A DNA stretch of 64,000 nucleotides from Pseudomonas borbori (GCF_900115555.1 NZ_FOWX01000018.1:41694-105693); one strand, 5' to 3'; numbered from the stretch's first letter, positions 47,109 to 56,674 are shown. Notes: a model not told the origin generated them from the letters alone. Numbers and translations are program-made.

Positions 47109-48730
47109 GCTTGTTCTCCAATGACTGCCCCAGTGGGCGGCAAACGTAATTCCGAATAGGCCGGTAGCGAACTGAGGCGCTCATCCCACACCGCCCGACC
47201 CAGGGTGAAATGGTAAAGACTTTGCCAGCGGCTGTCGGCAAGCCCGAGCAATTCATGCACCGAATCGTCGAAATAACAGCCAATCCCGGTGGCGGACAGC
47301 CCCGCCGCCTCGGCTTCCAGATAGAGCAACTGGCCGATCTGCCCGCACTCCCAGTACAGCCGCGGGTAACGCCAGGCGCCGGCCTCGAGGGCCGTGTCGA
47401 AGCGACTGAGCATGGCCAGGGCCACGCAGCCATCGCTGGCGATGTCCTGGCCGCAGGAGAGAAACTCCGCCAGGCCGCGGGCGTCGCCGGCGAGCAGGCG
47501 GTACAGCGGCAATTCGGCGTGCACCCGCTGCCAGAGAAAATCCTCGCGCAGGCCGTGTTGCGCCTGCCCGTCGACCCGCGCCAGCCAGTACAGGCCGGGG
47601 TCCAGGCCCTGCACACGGTGGACGAACAGCAGCAGGTCGACCTGCGCCGCCTCCCCGGTCAGGGCGAAAGGCACCGGCGAGTTGGCCGGCATCAGCCGCT
47701 GCAGCCAGGCGAACAGCAGCTCGGCGTGAATCCCGCTCTTGCCGTCCATGGCTTGCGCGCTGCGCCGGCGATGCAGGATCGGCCGCAGCGCCAGACCGGG
47801 ATTGTCCGCCTGCACGCGACCGGCTTCCGCCAGCCAGGGCTGCGCGGGCAAGGCTGGGGCGCGACAGAGCGCCTGCACCCGGGCCAGTTCCGGCCAGTCG
47901 CGCTGCTGAGGCGACAGGCGATTGGGCGCGCCACTCAGTTCCAGCGCGGCCAGGCCATGCAGCAAGCTGTCTTGCAGGGCGAACTCGCTGGCCTGGGCCG
48001 GGCCGACCCAGAGCAGGCAGTCGACATGCTCGGCCTCGGCAAAGCCCGCGCGATCCAGGCCGAACACGCCGTCCAGGCGCGCCTCGGCCACCCCGCGCAG
48101 CAGGCGCACCTGCCAGCCCAGCGCGCTGGCGGCGATGGCCAGGCCAGCCAGGGCATGGCCGAGGTCATGCTGGCAGTAGCGATAGGCCCGCTCGCCGTAT
48201 TTCCACGCCTCGCGCCAGGCAATGCTGGTCAGCGCCAGCAGGCAGCCGCCCGCCGGCAACTCCTGGGACAACTGGGCGGCCAGTGGCGCCGGCAGTTCGC
48301 CACGCACCTCCAGGGCATGGGCGTCGGCCGTGTAATGGGCCAGCAAGGCCTCGTCTTGCAGACTGCCGGCCGGCAGCAGCAGATAGGCCTCGGTCGGGTG
48401 CAGATTGCCCGACGACGGATTGACCCGCAGCGCCCAGCGGCTGCCGCCGGCCTCCTTCCAGGCCGACAGCGCCAGGCTGTCATACAGCAGCTGCGACAGG
48501 CTGGCCCGATCCAGCGGCGCCGGCGCGCCCAGCGGCGCGGCGAACACCGCGTCGTAGTCGGGCGACTCCTGCAGCGGCCGGTGCCACAACTCGATCAGGC
48601 GCGCACCGGCGTAACGGCGAAAGGCGGCGGGCTGGGTCGCCCACTCCAGCTGCCCGGGTCCGGGGGCGAAGCGTTGCGGCTGGTGCTTGCTCAGCTGGTG
48701 ATAGGCGCGCACGGCGTCCTGCTCGGTCAT
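47105..48730 (-). CDS. SagB/ThcOx-family nitroreductase-like oxidoreductase
   Basis: 541 aa. It looks like two nitroreductase-like halves: WALRVNPSSGNLHPTEAYLL, CQHDLGHALAGLAIAASALG and then RRRSAQAMDGKSGIHAELLF and ECGQIGQLLYLEAEAAGLSATGIG. This SagB-type fold uses FMN; SagB relatives oxidise azolines in peptide natural products, but stand-alone copies of unknown function are common and no precursor peptide or YcaO gene is nearby. ATG 48728-48730 is chosen. The frame stays open far upstream, but there it runs antisense to the HDAC-like gene. Confidence 0.85.
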   Translation of the reverse strand: MTEQDAVRAYHQLSKHQPQRFAPGPGQLEWATQPAAFRRYAGARLIELWHRPLQESPDYDAVFAAPLGAPAPLDRASLSQLLYDSLALSAWKEAGGSRWALRVNPSSGNLHPTEAYLLLPAGSLQDEALLAHYTADAHALEVRGELPAPLAAQLSQELPAGGCLLALTSIAWREAWKYGERAYRYCQHDLGHALAGLAIAASALGWQVRLLRGVAEARLDGVFGLDRAGFAEAEHVDCLLWVGPAQASEFALQDSLLHGLAALELSGAPNRLSPQQRDWPELARVQALCRAPALPAQPWLAEAGRVQADNPGLALRPILHRRRSAQAMDGKSGIHAELLFAWLQRLMPANSPVPFALTGEAAQVDLLLFVHRVQGLDPGLYWLARVDGQAQHGLREDFLWQRVHAELPLYRLLAGDARGLAEFLSCGQDIASDGCVALAMLSRFDTALEAGAWRYPRLYWECGQIGQLLYLEAEAAGLSATGIGCYFDDSVHELLGLADSRWQSLYHFTLGRAVWDERLSSLPAYSELRLPPTGAVIGEQA

Positions 48731-48799
48731 TGGTGTCCCACTTGAGTCGGCCCAGGCAGCGCCGCCATACTCAGGCGCTGCATTGAAGAGTGCCATTGT

Positions 48800-49729
48800 A
48801 TGCGCCTGCCGCTGGTCTATCACGACGACTACAGCCCGCCCTTCCCGGCCGGCCATCGTTTCCCCATGGAAAAATTCCGCCTGCTGCGCGGTCACCTGGT
48901 GGCCAGCGGTCTGACCAGCGACGCCGAGTTGCTGCGCCCCGCGCTGTGCCCGCCGGAGGTGCTGGCCCTGGCCCACTGCCCGGCCTATATCGAGCGCTAC
49001 ATGAGCGGCGAACTGCCCCACGACGACCAGCGCCGCCTCGGCCTGCCCTGGAGCGCGGCCCTGGCCCGGCGCACCCTGCGCGCGGTGGGCGGCTCGCTGT
49101 TGGCTGCCGAGCAGGCCTTGCAGCATGGCCTGGCCTGTCACCTGGCCGGCGGCACCCATCATGCCCATTACGATCACCCGTCCGGTTTCTGCATCTTCAA
49201 CGACCTGGCGGTGATCGCCCGCTACCTGCTCGAAGCCGGCAAGGCGCAACGGGTGCTGATCTTCGACTGCGACGTGCACCAGGGCGACGGTAGCGCCCGC
49301 CTGCTGGCCGATATCCCGGAAGCGATCACCGTCTCCCTGCACTGCGAAAAGAACTTCCCCGCGCGCAAGGCCGCCAGCGACTGGGACATCCCCCTGCCGA
49401 TGGGCATGGGCGATAGCGCTTACCTGAAGGTGGTGGACGACGCGCTGAATTACCTGCTGCCGTTGTACCAGCCGGACATCGTGCTGTACGACGCCGGGGT
49501 CGACGTACACCGGGACGACGCCCTCGGCTACCTGCAACTGACCGACGCCGGCATCGCCGCCCGCGACCGGGCGGTACTCGAGCACTGCCTGGGCCGCGAC
49601 ATCCCGGTGGTCGGCCTGATCGGCGGCGGCTACGACCAAGACCGCCACGCCCTGGCCCGCCGCCACGGGATCCTCCATCACAGCGCCAGCAAGGTCTGGG
49701 TCAGCCGTGGGTTAGCTGGAGCCTCGTAG
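48800..49729 (+). CDS. Histone deacetylase family protein
   Basis: 309 aa arginase/deacetylase fold. Zn and catalytic motifs: GGTHHAHYDHPSGFCIFND (tandem His), FDCDVHQGDG and YDAGVDVHRDDALG, with GGGYDQD near the end. Bacterial class IV-like members deacetylate small molecules such as acetylpolyamines or acetoin-related compounds; the substrate here is unknown. It is divergent from the SagB-like operon with 69 bp between start codons, which may give shared control. Confidence 0.9.
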   Translation: MRLPLVYHDDYSPPFPAGHRFPMEKFRLLRGHLVASGLTSDAELLRPALCPPEVLALAHCPAYIERYMSGELPHDDQRRLGLPWSAALARRTLRAVGGSLLAAEQALQHGLACHLAGGTHHAHYDHPSGFCIFNDLAVIARYLLEAGKAQRVLIFDCDVHQGDGSARLLADIPEAITVSLHCEKNFPARKAASDWDIPLPMGMGDSAYLKVVDDALNYLLPLYQPDIVLYDAGVDVHRDDALGYLQLTDAGIAARDRAVLEHCLGRDIPVVGLIGGGYDQDRHALARRHGILHHSASKVWVSRGLAGAS

Positions 49730-49841
49730 GCCGAGTTCCGCGAAGCCCAAGATTTAGATCCCGACGTGACCACAGCCCGGACTCACTCAGGGCAAGCCGA
49801 AATCCATTGCACCTGGCACGGACCGGCCCCGTAGGGATGAC

Positions 49842-50774
49842 CTAAGAAAGATTCGCCAGTTTGCCGCTGGAACCTAGCGAGGTGTAGCCAGGCCATTGCC
49901 GCAGCAAGGTATCGACGAACTGCTCGGCCGCAGGCGACAGCGACGAGCCATGCCGACGCACCAACCCCAGGGTGCGGCTGATGACCGGGTCAACCAGGGG
50001 GCGCTGGATCAGAATTGGATGATCGTCCGCCGGCATCGCCAGGCTGGGCAATGCCGCCACTCCCAGCCCGGCCTCGACCATGCCCAGCGAAGTGGATAGG
50101 TGCTGCACCTCGTAGAACCAACTGGGCCGCCAATCCAGATGGGCCAGGCCGTGGTCGAGCAGTACCCGGTTGCCACTCAAGCGACCGACGCCGATCAGGC
50201 GGTAATCGCTGAGTTCGCGCCAGGCCACCTGAGGCTGTGCGGCCAGAGGATGGTCACGGCGGCAAGCGAGCACGAAAGGTTCCTCAACCAATGGGGTGAA
50301 GTCGATCTCCGCGCTCTGACCGCTGAGCATGTTGATGCCGAAATCGGCCTCACCACGTAGCACCGCCTCCAGCCCTTCATGGGCACTCAGGTCGAGGATG
50401 CGGATGCGGATCTTCGGATACTGCAGGTTGAATTCGCGGATCACAGTCGGCAGGAAGTAGAACGCCGCCGTGGGAATGCAGGCCAGGGTCACCTGGCCTG
50501 ACTGGCGCTCGGCCAGTTCGCGAATGCAGAGGATTGACCGCTCGAAATCGTCCAGCAAGCGCCTGGCCTTGGGCAAGAAGTCGCGGCCCACCGCGGTCAG
50601 GCTGACGCGACGCGTGGTTCTGTCAAGCAACTGGGTGCCCAGCCCCTCCTCGAGCTTCTGCATGCGCCGGGTCAATGCCGGCTGTGACAGGTGGATCGCG
50701 TTGGCGGCTTCGTGAAAATTACCGAATTCGGCAATTTTTACGAAGGCCCGGAGGTCCTGCAGTTCGTAATTCAT
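49842..50774 (-). CDS. LysR-family regulator of the tricarboxylate cluster
   Basis: 310 aa. Winged helix at residues ~3-62 (MNYELQDLRAFVKIAEFGNF, ALTRRMQKLEEGLGTQLLDR), then an effector domain. ATG 50772-50774 is preferred over a GTG three codons upstream. It is divergent from the PrpF-family gene with 222 bp of AT-rich sequence between, so it is the probable activator of the isomerase-porin-TctCBA genes in response to their substrate. Confidence 0.87.
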   Translation of the reverse strand: MNYELQDLRAFVKIAEFGNFHEAANAIHLSQPALTRRMQKLEEGLGTQLLDRTTRRVSLTAVGRDFLPKARRLLDDFERSILCIRELAERQSGQVTLACIPTAAFYFLPTVIREFNLQYPKIRIRILDLSAHEGLEAVLRGEADFGINMLSGQSAEIDFTPLVEEPFVLACRRDHPLAAQPQVAWRELSDYRLIGVGRLSGNRVLLDHGLAHLDWRPSWFYEVQHLSTSLGMVEAGLGVAALPSLAMPADDHPILIQRPLVDPVISRTLGLVRRHGSSLSPAAEQFVDTLLRQWPGYTSLGSSGKLANLS

Positions 50775-50996
50775 GCGTGACACCTATTAATCGGCGTGAT
50801 TTTTACGATTCACAAATCGAATGCAGTCGACCAATCCCGCGACGCGCCTGTTGCGACCCTGTGAATGGGGTTGTGCGGCCTGCATTAATGCGTGAAATCT
50901 ATTAATAGAGCAAATATATGCAATGTACAAATCAAACAGAATCGCCCAATAATTATTCCACGCAACAATAAACCTATTTATTGCACCGGAGACATC
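50775..50996. promoter_or_regulatory. Divergent promoter region of LysR and the PrpF-family gene
   Basis: 222 bp, markedly more AT-rich than its surroundings. It contains two near-identical blocks, CGTGACACCTATTAATCGGC and GCGTGAAATCTATTAATAGA, about 110 bp apart, one beside the LysR start and one mid-region. Such a repeated half-site is plausible for LysR binding but is not proven. Confidence 0.5.
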
Positions 50997-52064
50997 ATGC
51001 AGGCGATACCTTGTGTCCTTATGCGCGGCGGCACGTCCCGAGGCCCGGTTTTCCTGGCCAACCACCTGCCCAGCAATCCTGCTCTGCGCGACGAGTTGCT
51101 GCTCAAGCTGATGGGCTCGGGGCATGAGTTGGAAATCGATGGTATCGGCGGTGGCAGCCCGCAGACCAGCAAGGTGGCGATTGTCAGCGCTTCCAGTCAT
51201 CCGGACGCCGATGTCGATTACCTGTTCGTGCAAGTGATGGTGGCACAGCGCCGGGTCGATACGGCCCCCAACTGCGGCAATATGCTCTGTGCCATTGGGC
51301 CTTTCGCCATCGAGCATGGCCTGGTCAACGCCGCTACACCGGTCACCCGGGTGCGCATTCGCAACGTCAACACCAATACCCTGATCGACTCCGAAGTGCT
51401 GACCCCCAACGGCCGCGTGCGCTATGAAGGCGATACCAGCATCGATGGCGTACCCGGCACCGCGGCGCCGATCAAGCTCACCTTCCTCGATGCCGCCGGC
51501 GCCAAGACCGGCCGCTTGCTGCCCACCGGCCAGGTACGCGATCGCTTCGATGGCGTTGAGGTCACCTGCATCGACATGGCCATGCCGATGGTGCTGATGC
51601 ATGCCGCCGCGCTGGGCAAGACCGGCTACGAAAGCCCCGCCGAACTGGATGCCGACAGCGAGTTGCTGGCGCGTCTGGAGAGCATTCGCTTGCAGGCCGG
51701 ACGAGCTATGGGGCTTGGCGATGTGTCGCAGATGGTCATTCCCAAGCCGGTGCTGTTGTCCTCGCCGCGTAACGGCGGCGCGCTCAACACCCGCTACTTC
51801 ATGCCGCACAACTGCCACCGCTCCCTGGCCGCCACGGGGGCCATCGGCCTGGCCAGTGCCTGTGCGCTGCCGGGAAGCGTGGCCCACGACCTGGCACCGG
51901 TCAACGGCCCCACTCTGGTCAAGCTCGAGCACGCCGGTGGGCAAATCGAGGTATCGCTGGAGCCGGCCGCAGGTGACTCGCCAGAAGCTATGCGTGCCTC
52001 GCTGATCCGCACCGCGCGCCGCCTGTTCACCGGCGACGTGTACGTACCCAGCTCACGTCGGTAA
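50997..52064 (+). CDS. PrpF-family isomerase (4-oxalomesaconate tautomerase / aconitate isomerase type)
   Basis: 355 aa, diaminopimelate-epimerase-like fold. Family blocks: PCVLMRGGTSRGPVFLANHL at the start, GGGSPQTSKVAIVS and DTAPNCGNMLCAIGPFA with the active-site Cys. Relatives include PrpF (2-methyl-aconitate isomerase) and GalD (4-oxalomesaconate tautomerase of gallate degradation). The sequence seems nearest to GalD-type annotations, but no gallate genes are present, and the adjacent tricarboxylate transporter suggests a tri- or dicarboxylate such as trans-aconitate. ATG 50997 has a CCGGAG upstream. Confidence 0.85.
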   Translation: MQAIPCVLMRGGTSRGPVFLANHLPSNPALRDELLLKLMGSGHELEIDGIGGGSPQTSKVAIVSASSHPDADVDYLFVQVMVAQRRVDTAPNCGNMLCAIGPFAIEHGLVNAATPVTRVRIRNVNTNTLIDSEVLTPNGRVRYEGDTSIDGVPGTAAPIKLTFLDAAGAKTGRLLPTGQVRDRFDGVEVTCIDMAMPMVLMHAAALGKTGYESPAELDADSELLARLESIRLQAGRAMGLGDVSQMVIPKPVLLSSPRNGGALNTRYFMPHNCHRSLAATGAIGLASACALPGSVAHDLAPVNGPTLVKLEHAGGQIEVSLEPAAGDSPEAMRASLIRTARRLFTGDVYVPSSRR

Positions 52065-52160
52065 ACGCGAGCCATTCAAAGGCGGCTGCTGACGCCTGAC
52101 CTGGTTACCACAGACTCGACCCGGCTTTGGCGGGGTCATTACCTGCAACGGAGAGTATCG

Positions 52161-53486
52161 ATGCGTTCCAATAAGAATAAGATCAGCTTCGGACAGACTG
52201 CGGCGTTTACCGCCAGCCTGATCCTGCCGCTCAGCGCCATGGCCCTGGACACCAGCGGTCACTCCCTGGAGTTGAAGACGCGTGGTGTTCACTTCGATCG
52301 CGATTTCGAAACCGACAGCAACGACCGCACGCAGTCGGCGCTGGGCTTGCAGCTCAACTACGAGTCGCCCTATTTCGCCGACGTGATCGGCGTCGGTATC
52401 TCCGGTTACAGCGTCAACAAGCTGGATAACAGCGGCAAGAATACCTCCGACGTGCTTTCGGTCGACAACAACGGCGAGCTGCACGACTCCTTCGGGCAGG
52501 TCGCCCAGGCCTTCGTCAAGCTCAAGTACCAAGATCTGGCCAGCGCCAAGCTTGGCCGCCAGTTGCACAAGTCCATGCTGCTTTCCAGCTCGGGTAGCCG
52601 CGCCGTGCCGAACACCTTCTCGGGCGGCAGTCTCCAGCTCATGCCGCTCAAAGGCCTAAGCCTGTACGGGGCGCGCTATAACGAATGGTCGTCGCGCTCG
52701 GACAGTTCCTTCGAGGAATTCAAGACCGACAACTCCGCCGATGGCGCCATCGATTACATCGACAGCCTGGGCGCCAGCTATGTGGCCGGCCCCTTCAGCC
52801 TCAACCTGGAACACCTGCGGGCCCAGGACTTCCTGAAGAAGACCGGCCTGGTCGCCTCGTACAACTTTACGCTGGGCAACCAGTCCAGCCTCAAGCTGAC
52901 CGGCGGCATCCACACCTCCAGCGATGACGGCAAGCTCTTCGTCACCGGCTCCGAAAGCGCCGAACTGGACGACGAGGATCTGCCGGGAGCGATCAACGGC
53001 GTGACCGACAGCGACAACGATGGCCAAGGCATTTATCTTGCCGCCAACTGGAAGCTGGGCAACGTGGAGCTGGGCGCAGCAGTGACGAAGTTCGACGGCG
53101 CCTGGATCGAGGACAACTTCGCCGGCGATCACGGTACCAACCCCTTCCCCACCGGCGGGGTGCTGGCCGACTTCAGCAACAACGACGAAAAAGTCTGGAT
53201 GCTCTCCGCCGGCTACGACTGGCAAGACCATGTGAAAGGCCTGAAGACCGTCGTCAGCTACAAGGACGGCAGCGATGCCAAGAACAGCGCCAACGCCGCC
53301 CTCGGCGAAGCGGACGAGAACGAACTCGCCTTCGACCTGACCTATCAGGTCCCCGTGATCAAGGGTCTGGCGGTTCGTTACATCTATCTCGACTACCACT
53401 CGGCCAAGACCGGCCGCCTGGATGGCGTGAAGGAAGACGAAACCGACCACCGCTTCTACGTCGACTACACCTATCGCTTCTTTTGA
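52161..53486 (+). CDS. OprD-family outer-membrane porin
   Basis: 441 aa. The signal peptide (about 28 aa) ends LPLSAMALD. The rest is an 18-strand OprD-type barrel with alternating strands (SHSLELKTRGVHFDRDF-like start, here HSLELKTRGVHFDRDF) and ends DYTYRFF with the C-terminal Phe needed for BAM insertion. P. aeruginosa has the OprD-family porin OpdH beside tctCBA for tricarboxylate uptake; the same partnership is likely here. GGAGAG precedes ATG 52161. It lies 96 bp after the isomerase gene. Confidence 0.92.
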   Translation: MRSNKNKISFGQTAAFTASLILPLSAMALDTSGHSLELKTRGVHFDRDFETDSNDRTQSALGLQLNYESPYFADVIGVGISGYSVNKLDNSGKNTSDVLSVDNNGELHDSFGQVAQAFVKLKYQDLASAKLGRQLHKSMLLSSSGSRAVPNTFSGGSLQLMPLKGLSLYGARYNEWSSRSDSSFEEFKTDNSADGAIDYIDSLGASYVAGPFSLNLEHLRAQDFLKKTGLVASYNFTLGNQSSLKLTGGIHTSSDDGKLFVTGSESAELDDEDLPGAINGVTDSDNDGQGIYLAANWKLGNVELGAAVTKFDGAWIEDNFAGDHGTNPFPTGGVLADFSNNDEKVWMLSAGYDWQDHVKGLKTVVSYKDGSDAKNSANAALGEADENELAFDLTYQVPVIKGLAVRYIYLDYHSAKTGRLDGVKEDETDHRFYVDYTYRFF

Positions 53487-53615
53487 TCGAGACCGCCTGG
53501 AACCAGGCTCCCGGCTGGGAGCCGACGAAAGTCACTTGACTCCCAGCCCAATCGTGGCGTGCTGGTAACACGGCGCCCAACTCCTGCAAACAAATCCAAA
53601 AACAGGAACGCAACC

Positions 53616-54599
53616 ATGAAAACAGTCACCCTCAGCAAACTCCTGCCCCTCGCCTGCGCCTTGATCCTGGGCAGCGTTTACGCTCAAGCAGGCGAGCCGT
53701 CGCGTCCCGAGTGCATCGCCCCGAGCAAGCCCGGCGGTGGTTTCGACATGACCTGCAAGCTGGCCCAGGCCGGCCTCAAGGATCACCACCTGCTCGACTC
53801 GCCGATGCGCGTCACCTACATGCCCGGCGGCATCGGTGCGGTGGCCTATAACGCCATCGCGGCCAATCGCCGTGACGAGTCCGGCACCCTGATCGCCTTC
53901 TCCGGCGCCTCGCTGCTCAACCTGGCCCTGGGCAAGTACGGTCGCTACGACGAAAACGCGGTGCAGTGGCTGACCACCATCGGCACCGACTACGGCACCC
54001 TGGCAGTGCGCGAGGATTCGCCGTTCAAGAGCCTCGAAGATGTGATCCAGGCGCTGAAGAAAGACCCCAAGAGCATTACCGTCGGTGGCGGTGGCAGCAT
54101 CGGAGGCCAGGGCTGGGCCAAGATTGCCCTGCTGGCCAAGGCCGCCGGCGTCAATCCCCGCGAACTGCGCTATGCGGCCTTCGAAGGTGGCTCCGAGCAT
54201 TACATGGCATTGATGGGCAAGCACGTCGACCTGGTGACCGGCAGTGCCAGTGAAATCCGCGCGCAACGCGGCAACAAGATCCGCGCGCTGGTGGTCTACA
54301 GCGAGGAACGCCTGCCGGGCGAACTGGCAGACGTCCCCACCGCCAAAGAACAAGGCTATGACATTCAATGGCCGCTGATCCGTGGCTATTACATGGGCCC
54401 TGAGGTCAAGCAGGAAGACCTCGACTGGTGGAAAGCTGCGTTTGCCAAATTGCAAAGTTCGCAAGAGTTCCAGCAGTACCTGCAAGATCGCGATGTGCTC
54501 CCGCTGAATGTCACTGGCCAAGCGTTGAACGACCTGGTGAAAAAGCAGGTTGAGGATTATCGCAAGCTGGGCGAAGAGTTTGGCCTGGTCGCCGAGTAA
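53616..54599 (+). CDS. tctC: Tripartite tricarboxylate transporter substrate-binding protein TctC
   Basis: 327 aa. Sec signal MKTVTLSKLLPLACALILGS ends near VYAQA. The binding-protein domain shows SRPECIAPSKPGGGFDMTC, MRVTYMPGGIGAVAYNAIAA, LIAFSGASLLNLALGKYG and VGGGGSIGGQGWAKIA, as in TctC. It captures the carboxylate in the periplasm and hands it to TctAB. ATG 53616 with AGGAA upstream places the signal peptide correctly. It is followed by tctB and tctA. Confidence 0.94.
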   Translation: MKTVTLSKLLPLACALILGSVYAQAGEPSRPECIAPSKPGGGFDMTCKLAQAGLKDHHLLDSPMRVTYMPGGIGAVAYNAIAANRRDESGTLIAFSGASLLNLALGKYGRYDENAVQWLTTIGTDYGTLAVREDSPFKSLEDVIQALKKDPKSITVGGGGSIGGQGWAKIALLAKAAGVNPRELRYAAFEGGSEHYMALMGKHVDLVTGSASEIRAQRGNKIRALVVYSEERLPGELADVPTAKEQGYDIQWPLIRGYYMGPEVKQEDLDWWKAAFAKLQSSQEFQQYLQDRDVLPLNVTGQALNDLVKKQVEDYRKLGEEFGLVAE

Positions 54600-54649
54600 A
54601 TCCATCGACGGTGTGGGTTACCCATGTGGGCAGCCCAGCCAGGAGCAGA

Positions 54650-55108
54650 ATGATGCACGATCGTATTTTTGCAGGCGTTAACCTGCTGATTTATGTGGCT
54701 TTGATAGCGTTGGCCTGGGGCTATCAGTCCCCCTTCGCTTACGAGCCCGTGGGGCCACGTGCCTATCCCTTGCTGTTGTTATCACTGCTGGTACTGGGTG
54801 CGCTTTACCAAGTGTTAAAGCCAGCCAAACAGACCGAGCCCAGGGAAGAGCCGCCGCTGAATCGTCAGGTAATCCGCAAGATCGCGCTCTGTATCGCGGC
54901 GATGGTGGCCTACGCGGCTTTGTTCGATGTGCTCGGTTTCATCCTCAGCAGCGCACTGTTCGCGGTCGCCATGGCTTATCTGTATGACGCAACCCGCGTA
55001 CAGAGCGCTGTCGGCGGCATAGTGATCGCCGTTGGGCTCTATCTGCTGTTCGACTATGGCCTCGATGTGCCTCTGCCACTCGGCATGCTCGCGAAACTGG
55101 GGAGCTGA
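54650..55108 (+). CDS. tctB: Tripartite tricarboxylate transporter small membrane subunit TctB
   Basis: 152 aa with four membrane segments: FAGVNLLIYVALIALAWGY, AYPLLLLSLLVLGALYQVL, IALCIAAMVAYAALFDVLGF and VGGIVIAVGLYLLFDYGLDV. GFILSSALFAVAMAYLYDA and DYGLDVPLPLG are typical of TctB. The start region reads AGGAGCAGAATGATG; the first ATG (54650) is 4 nt and the second (54653) 7 nt from AGGAG, so the second may be the real start. It ends 3 bp before tctA. Confidence 0.9.
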   Translation: MMHDRIFAGVNLLIYVALIALAWGYQSPFAYEPVGPRAYPLLLLSLLVLGALYQVLKPAKQTEPREEPPLNRQVIRKIALCIAAMVAYAALFDVLGFILSSALFAVAMAYLYDATRVQSAVGGIVIAVGLYLLFDYGLDVPLPLGMLAKLGS

Positions 55109-55111
55109 CCT

Positions 55112-56623
55112 ATGGACACTATTCATTATCTGGGCCTCGGCTTCGGCGTGGCCCTGACACCCTACAACCTGATTACGGCTTTTTGCGGCACCCTGATTGG
55201 TACCATCGTCGGCCTGCTGCCTGGTTTAGGGCCGGTCAACGGCGTCGCCCTATTGATCCCGATTGCCTTCGCCCTCGGCCTGCCGCCGGAAACCGCCTTG
55301 ATTCTGCTCGCGGCGGTCTATCTGGGCTGCGAATATGGCGGACGAATTTCCTCGATCCTGCTGAATATTCCCGGCGAAGCCTCGGCGGTGATGACCACCC
55401 TCGATGGCTACCCTCTGGCCCAACAGGGCAAGGCCGGTATCGCCCTGTCGCTGTCGGCCTGGAGCTCGTTTATCGGCGGCACCATCGCGACTATCGGCGT
55501 GGTGCTGTTCGCGCCCCTGCTGGCTAAATGGGCCGTGGCCTTTGGGCCGGCGGAGTATTTCGTGTTGATGGTGTTCGCGATTACCTGCCTGGCCGGCATG
55601 GCCGACAACAAACCGCTGAAAACCGCCATGGCTGCGTTCATCGGCCTGGCCCTGTCCTGTGTCGGCATCGATGCCAACAGCGGCGTGTATCGCTTCACCT
55701 TCGGCAGCCTGGGGTTGGCCGACGGCATTCAGTTCATCGTCCTGGTGCTCGGGTTGTTCAGCATCAGCGAAATCCTGGTGCTGCTGGAAAGAACCCACCA
55801 TGGCCACAAGGCGGCCAAAGCCACCGGACGCATGCTGTTCAACTTCAAGGAAGGGGCCTTCGTACTGGCCACCAACCTGCGCAGTGGTGTGGTCGGTTTC
55901 GTCCTGGGCGTGCTGCCTGGCGCCGGGGCGACCCTGGCCAGCGCAGTGGCTTACATGTCCGAGAAGCGCATGGCGAGCAAGGACAACCAGTTCGGCAAGG
56001 GTGACCTGCGCGGCCTGGCCGCCCCGGAGACCGCCAACAGCGGCGCGGCCTGTGGCTCCATGGTGCCGATGCTGACCCTCGGCGTACCCGGCTCCGGCAC
56101 CACCGCGGTGATGCTCGGCGCGCTGACGCTGTACAACATCACGCCGGGACCAATGCTGTTTCAGAACCAGCCCGAAGTGGTCTGGGGCCTGATCGCCTCG
56201 TTGTTCGTCGCCAACATCATGCTGCTGGTGATGAACGTGCCGATGGTGCGCATCTTCACCCGCATCCTCGCAGTGCCGACCTGGGCGCTGGTACCAGCAA
56301 TTGCCATCATCACCTCGATTGGCGTGTATGCGGTGCATTCGACCACCTTCGATCTGTTCCTGATGATCGGCATCGGAGTGTGCGGTTACATCCTGCGCAA
56401 GCTGGACTACTCGCTATCTGCAGTGCTGCTGGGCTTCATTCTCGGCGGCATGATGGAAGACAACCTGCGTCGAGCGCTTTCGCTGTCCAATGGCGAGCTG
56501 GGTATCCTGTGGGGCAGCCCAATTACAGTCGCTGTATGGGCGCTGGTTGCCGTGATGGTGGCCTTGCCGATATTGCGCGCCTGGCGCGGGCGCAAACCAG
56601 CACCCCTTGCAGTCACTGACTGA
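55112..56623 (+). CDS. tctA: Tripartite tricarboxylate transporter large membrane subunit TctA
   Basis: 503 aa, about 12 membrane segments. Two copies of the signature glycine-rich loop: GTIVGLLPGLGPVNGVALL and FVLGVLPGAGATLASAVAY. Also ILLNIPGEASAVMTTLDGYP and PETANSGAACGSMVPMLTLG. It catalyses Na+ or H+-coupled carboxylate import with TctB and TctC. GGAGCTGACCT precedes ATG 55112, and the gene is 3 bp from tctB. Confidence 0.95.
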   Translation: MDTIHYLGLGFGVALTPYNLITAFCGTLIGTIVGLLPGLGPVNGVALLIPIAFALGLPPETALILLAAVYLGCEYGGRISSILLNIPGEASAVMTTLDGYPLAQQGKAGIALSLSAWSSFIGGTIATIGVVLFAPLLAKWAVAFGPAEYFVLMVFAITCLAGMADNKPLKTAMAAFIGLALSCVGIDANSGVYRFTFGSLGLADGIQFIVLVLGLFSISEILVLLERTHHGHKAAKATGRMLFNFKEGAFVLATNLRSGVVGFVLGVLPGAGATLASAVAYMSEKRMASKDNQFGKGDLRGLAAPETANSGAACGSMVPMLTLGVPGSGTTAVMLGALTLYNITPGPMLFQNQPEVVWGLIASLFVANIMLLVMNVPMVRIFTRILAVPTWALVPAIAIITSIGVYAVHSTTFDLFLMIGIGVCGYILRKLDYSLSAVLLGFILGGMMEDNLRRALSLSNGELGILWGSPITVAVWALVAVMVALPILRAWRGRKPAPLAVTD

Positions 56624-56674
56624 TCGATCATCGAAGCGGCGTGGAGGGCGTTGTGCGCTCCAGGAGATCTGCAC

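Noticed and set aside
47105..48730. SagB-like gene as part of a thiazole/oxazole peptide cluster
   Set aside because: No YcaO cyclase, precursor peptide or exporter nearby; the coupled genes are a thioesterase and a phosphatase.
48731..49681. N-terminal extension of the SagB-like protein by about 317 residues
   Set aside because: It would run antisense through most of the HDAC-like gene, which has complete active-site motifs. The extension has no domain, and a normal start exists at 48730.
50997..52064. Assignment of a full gallate degradation pathway from the GalD-like isomerase
   Set aside because: No gallate dioxygenase, hydratase or aldolase genes are present; the neighbours are carboxylate transport genes.
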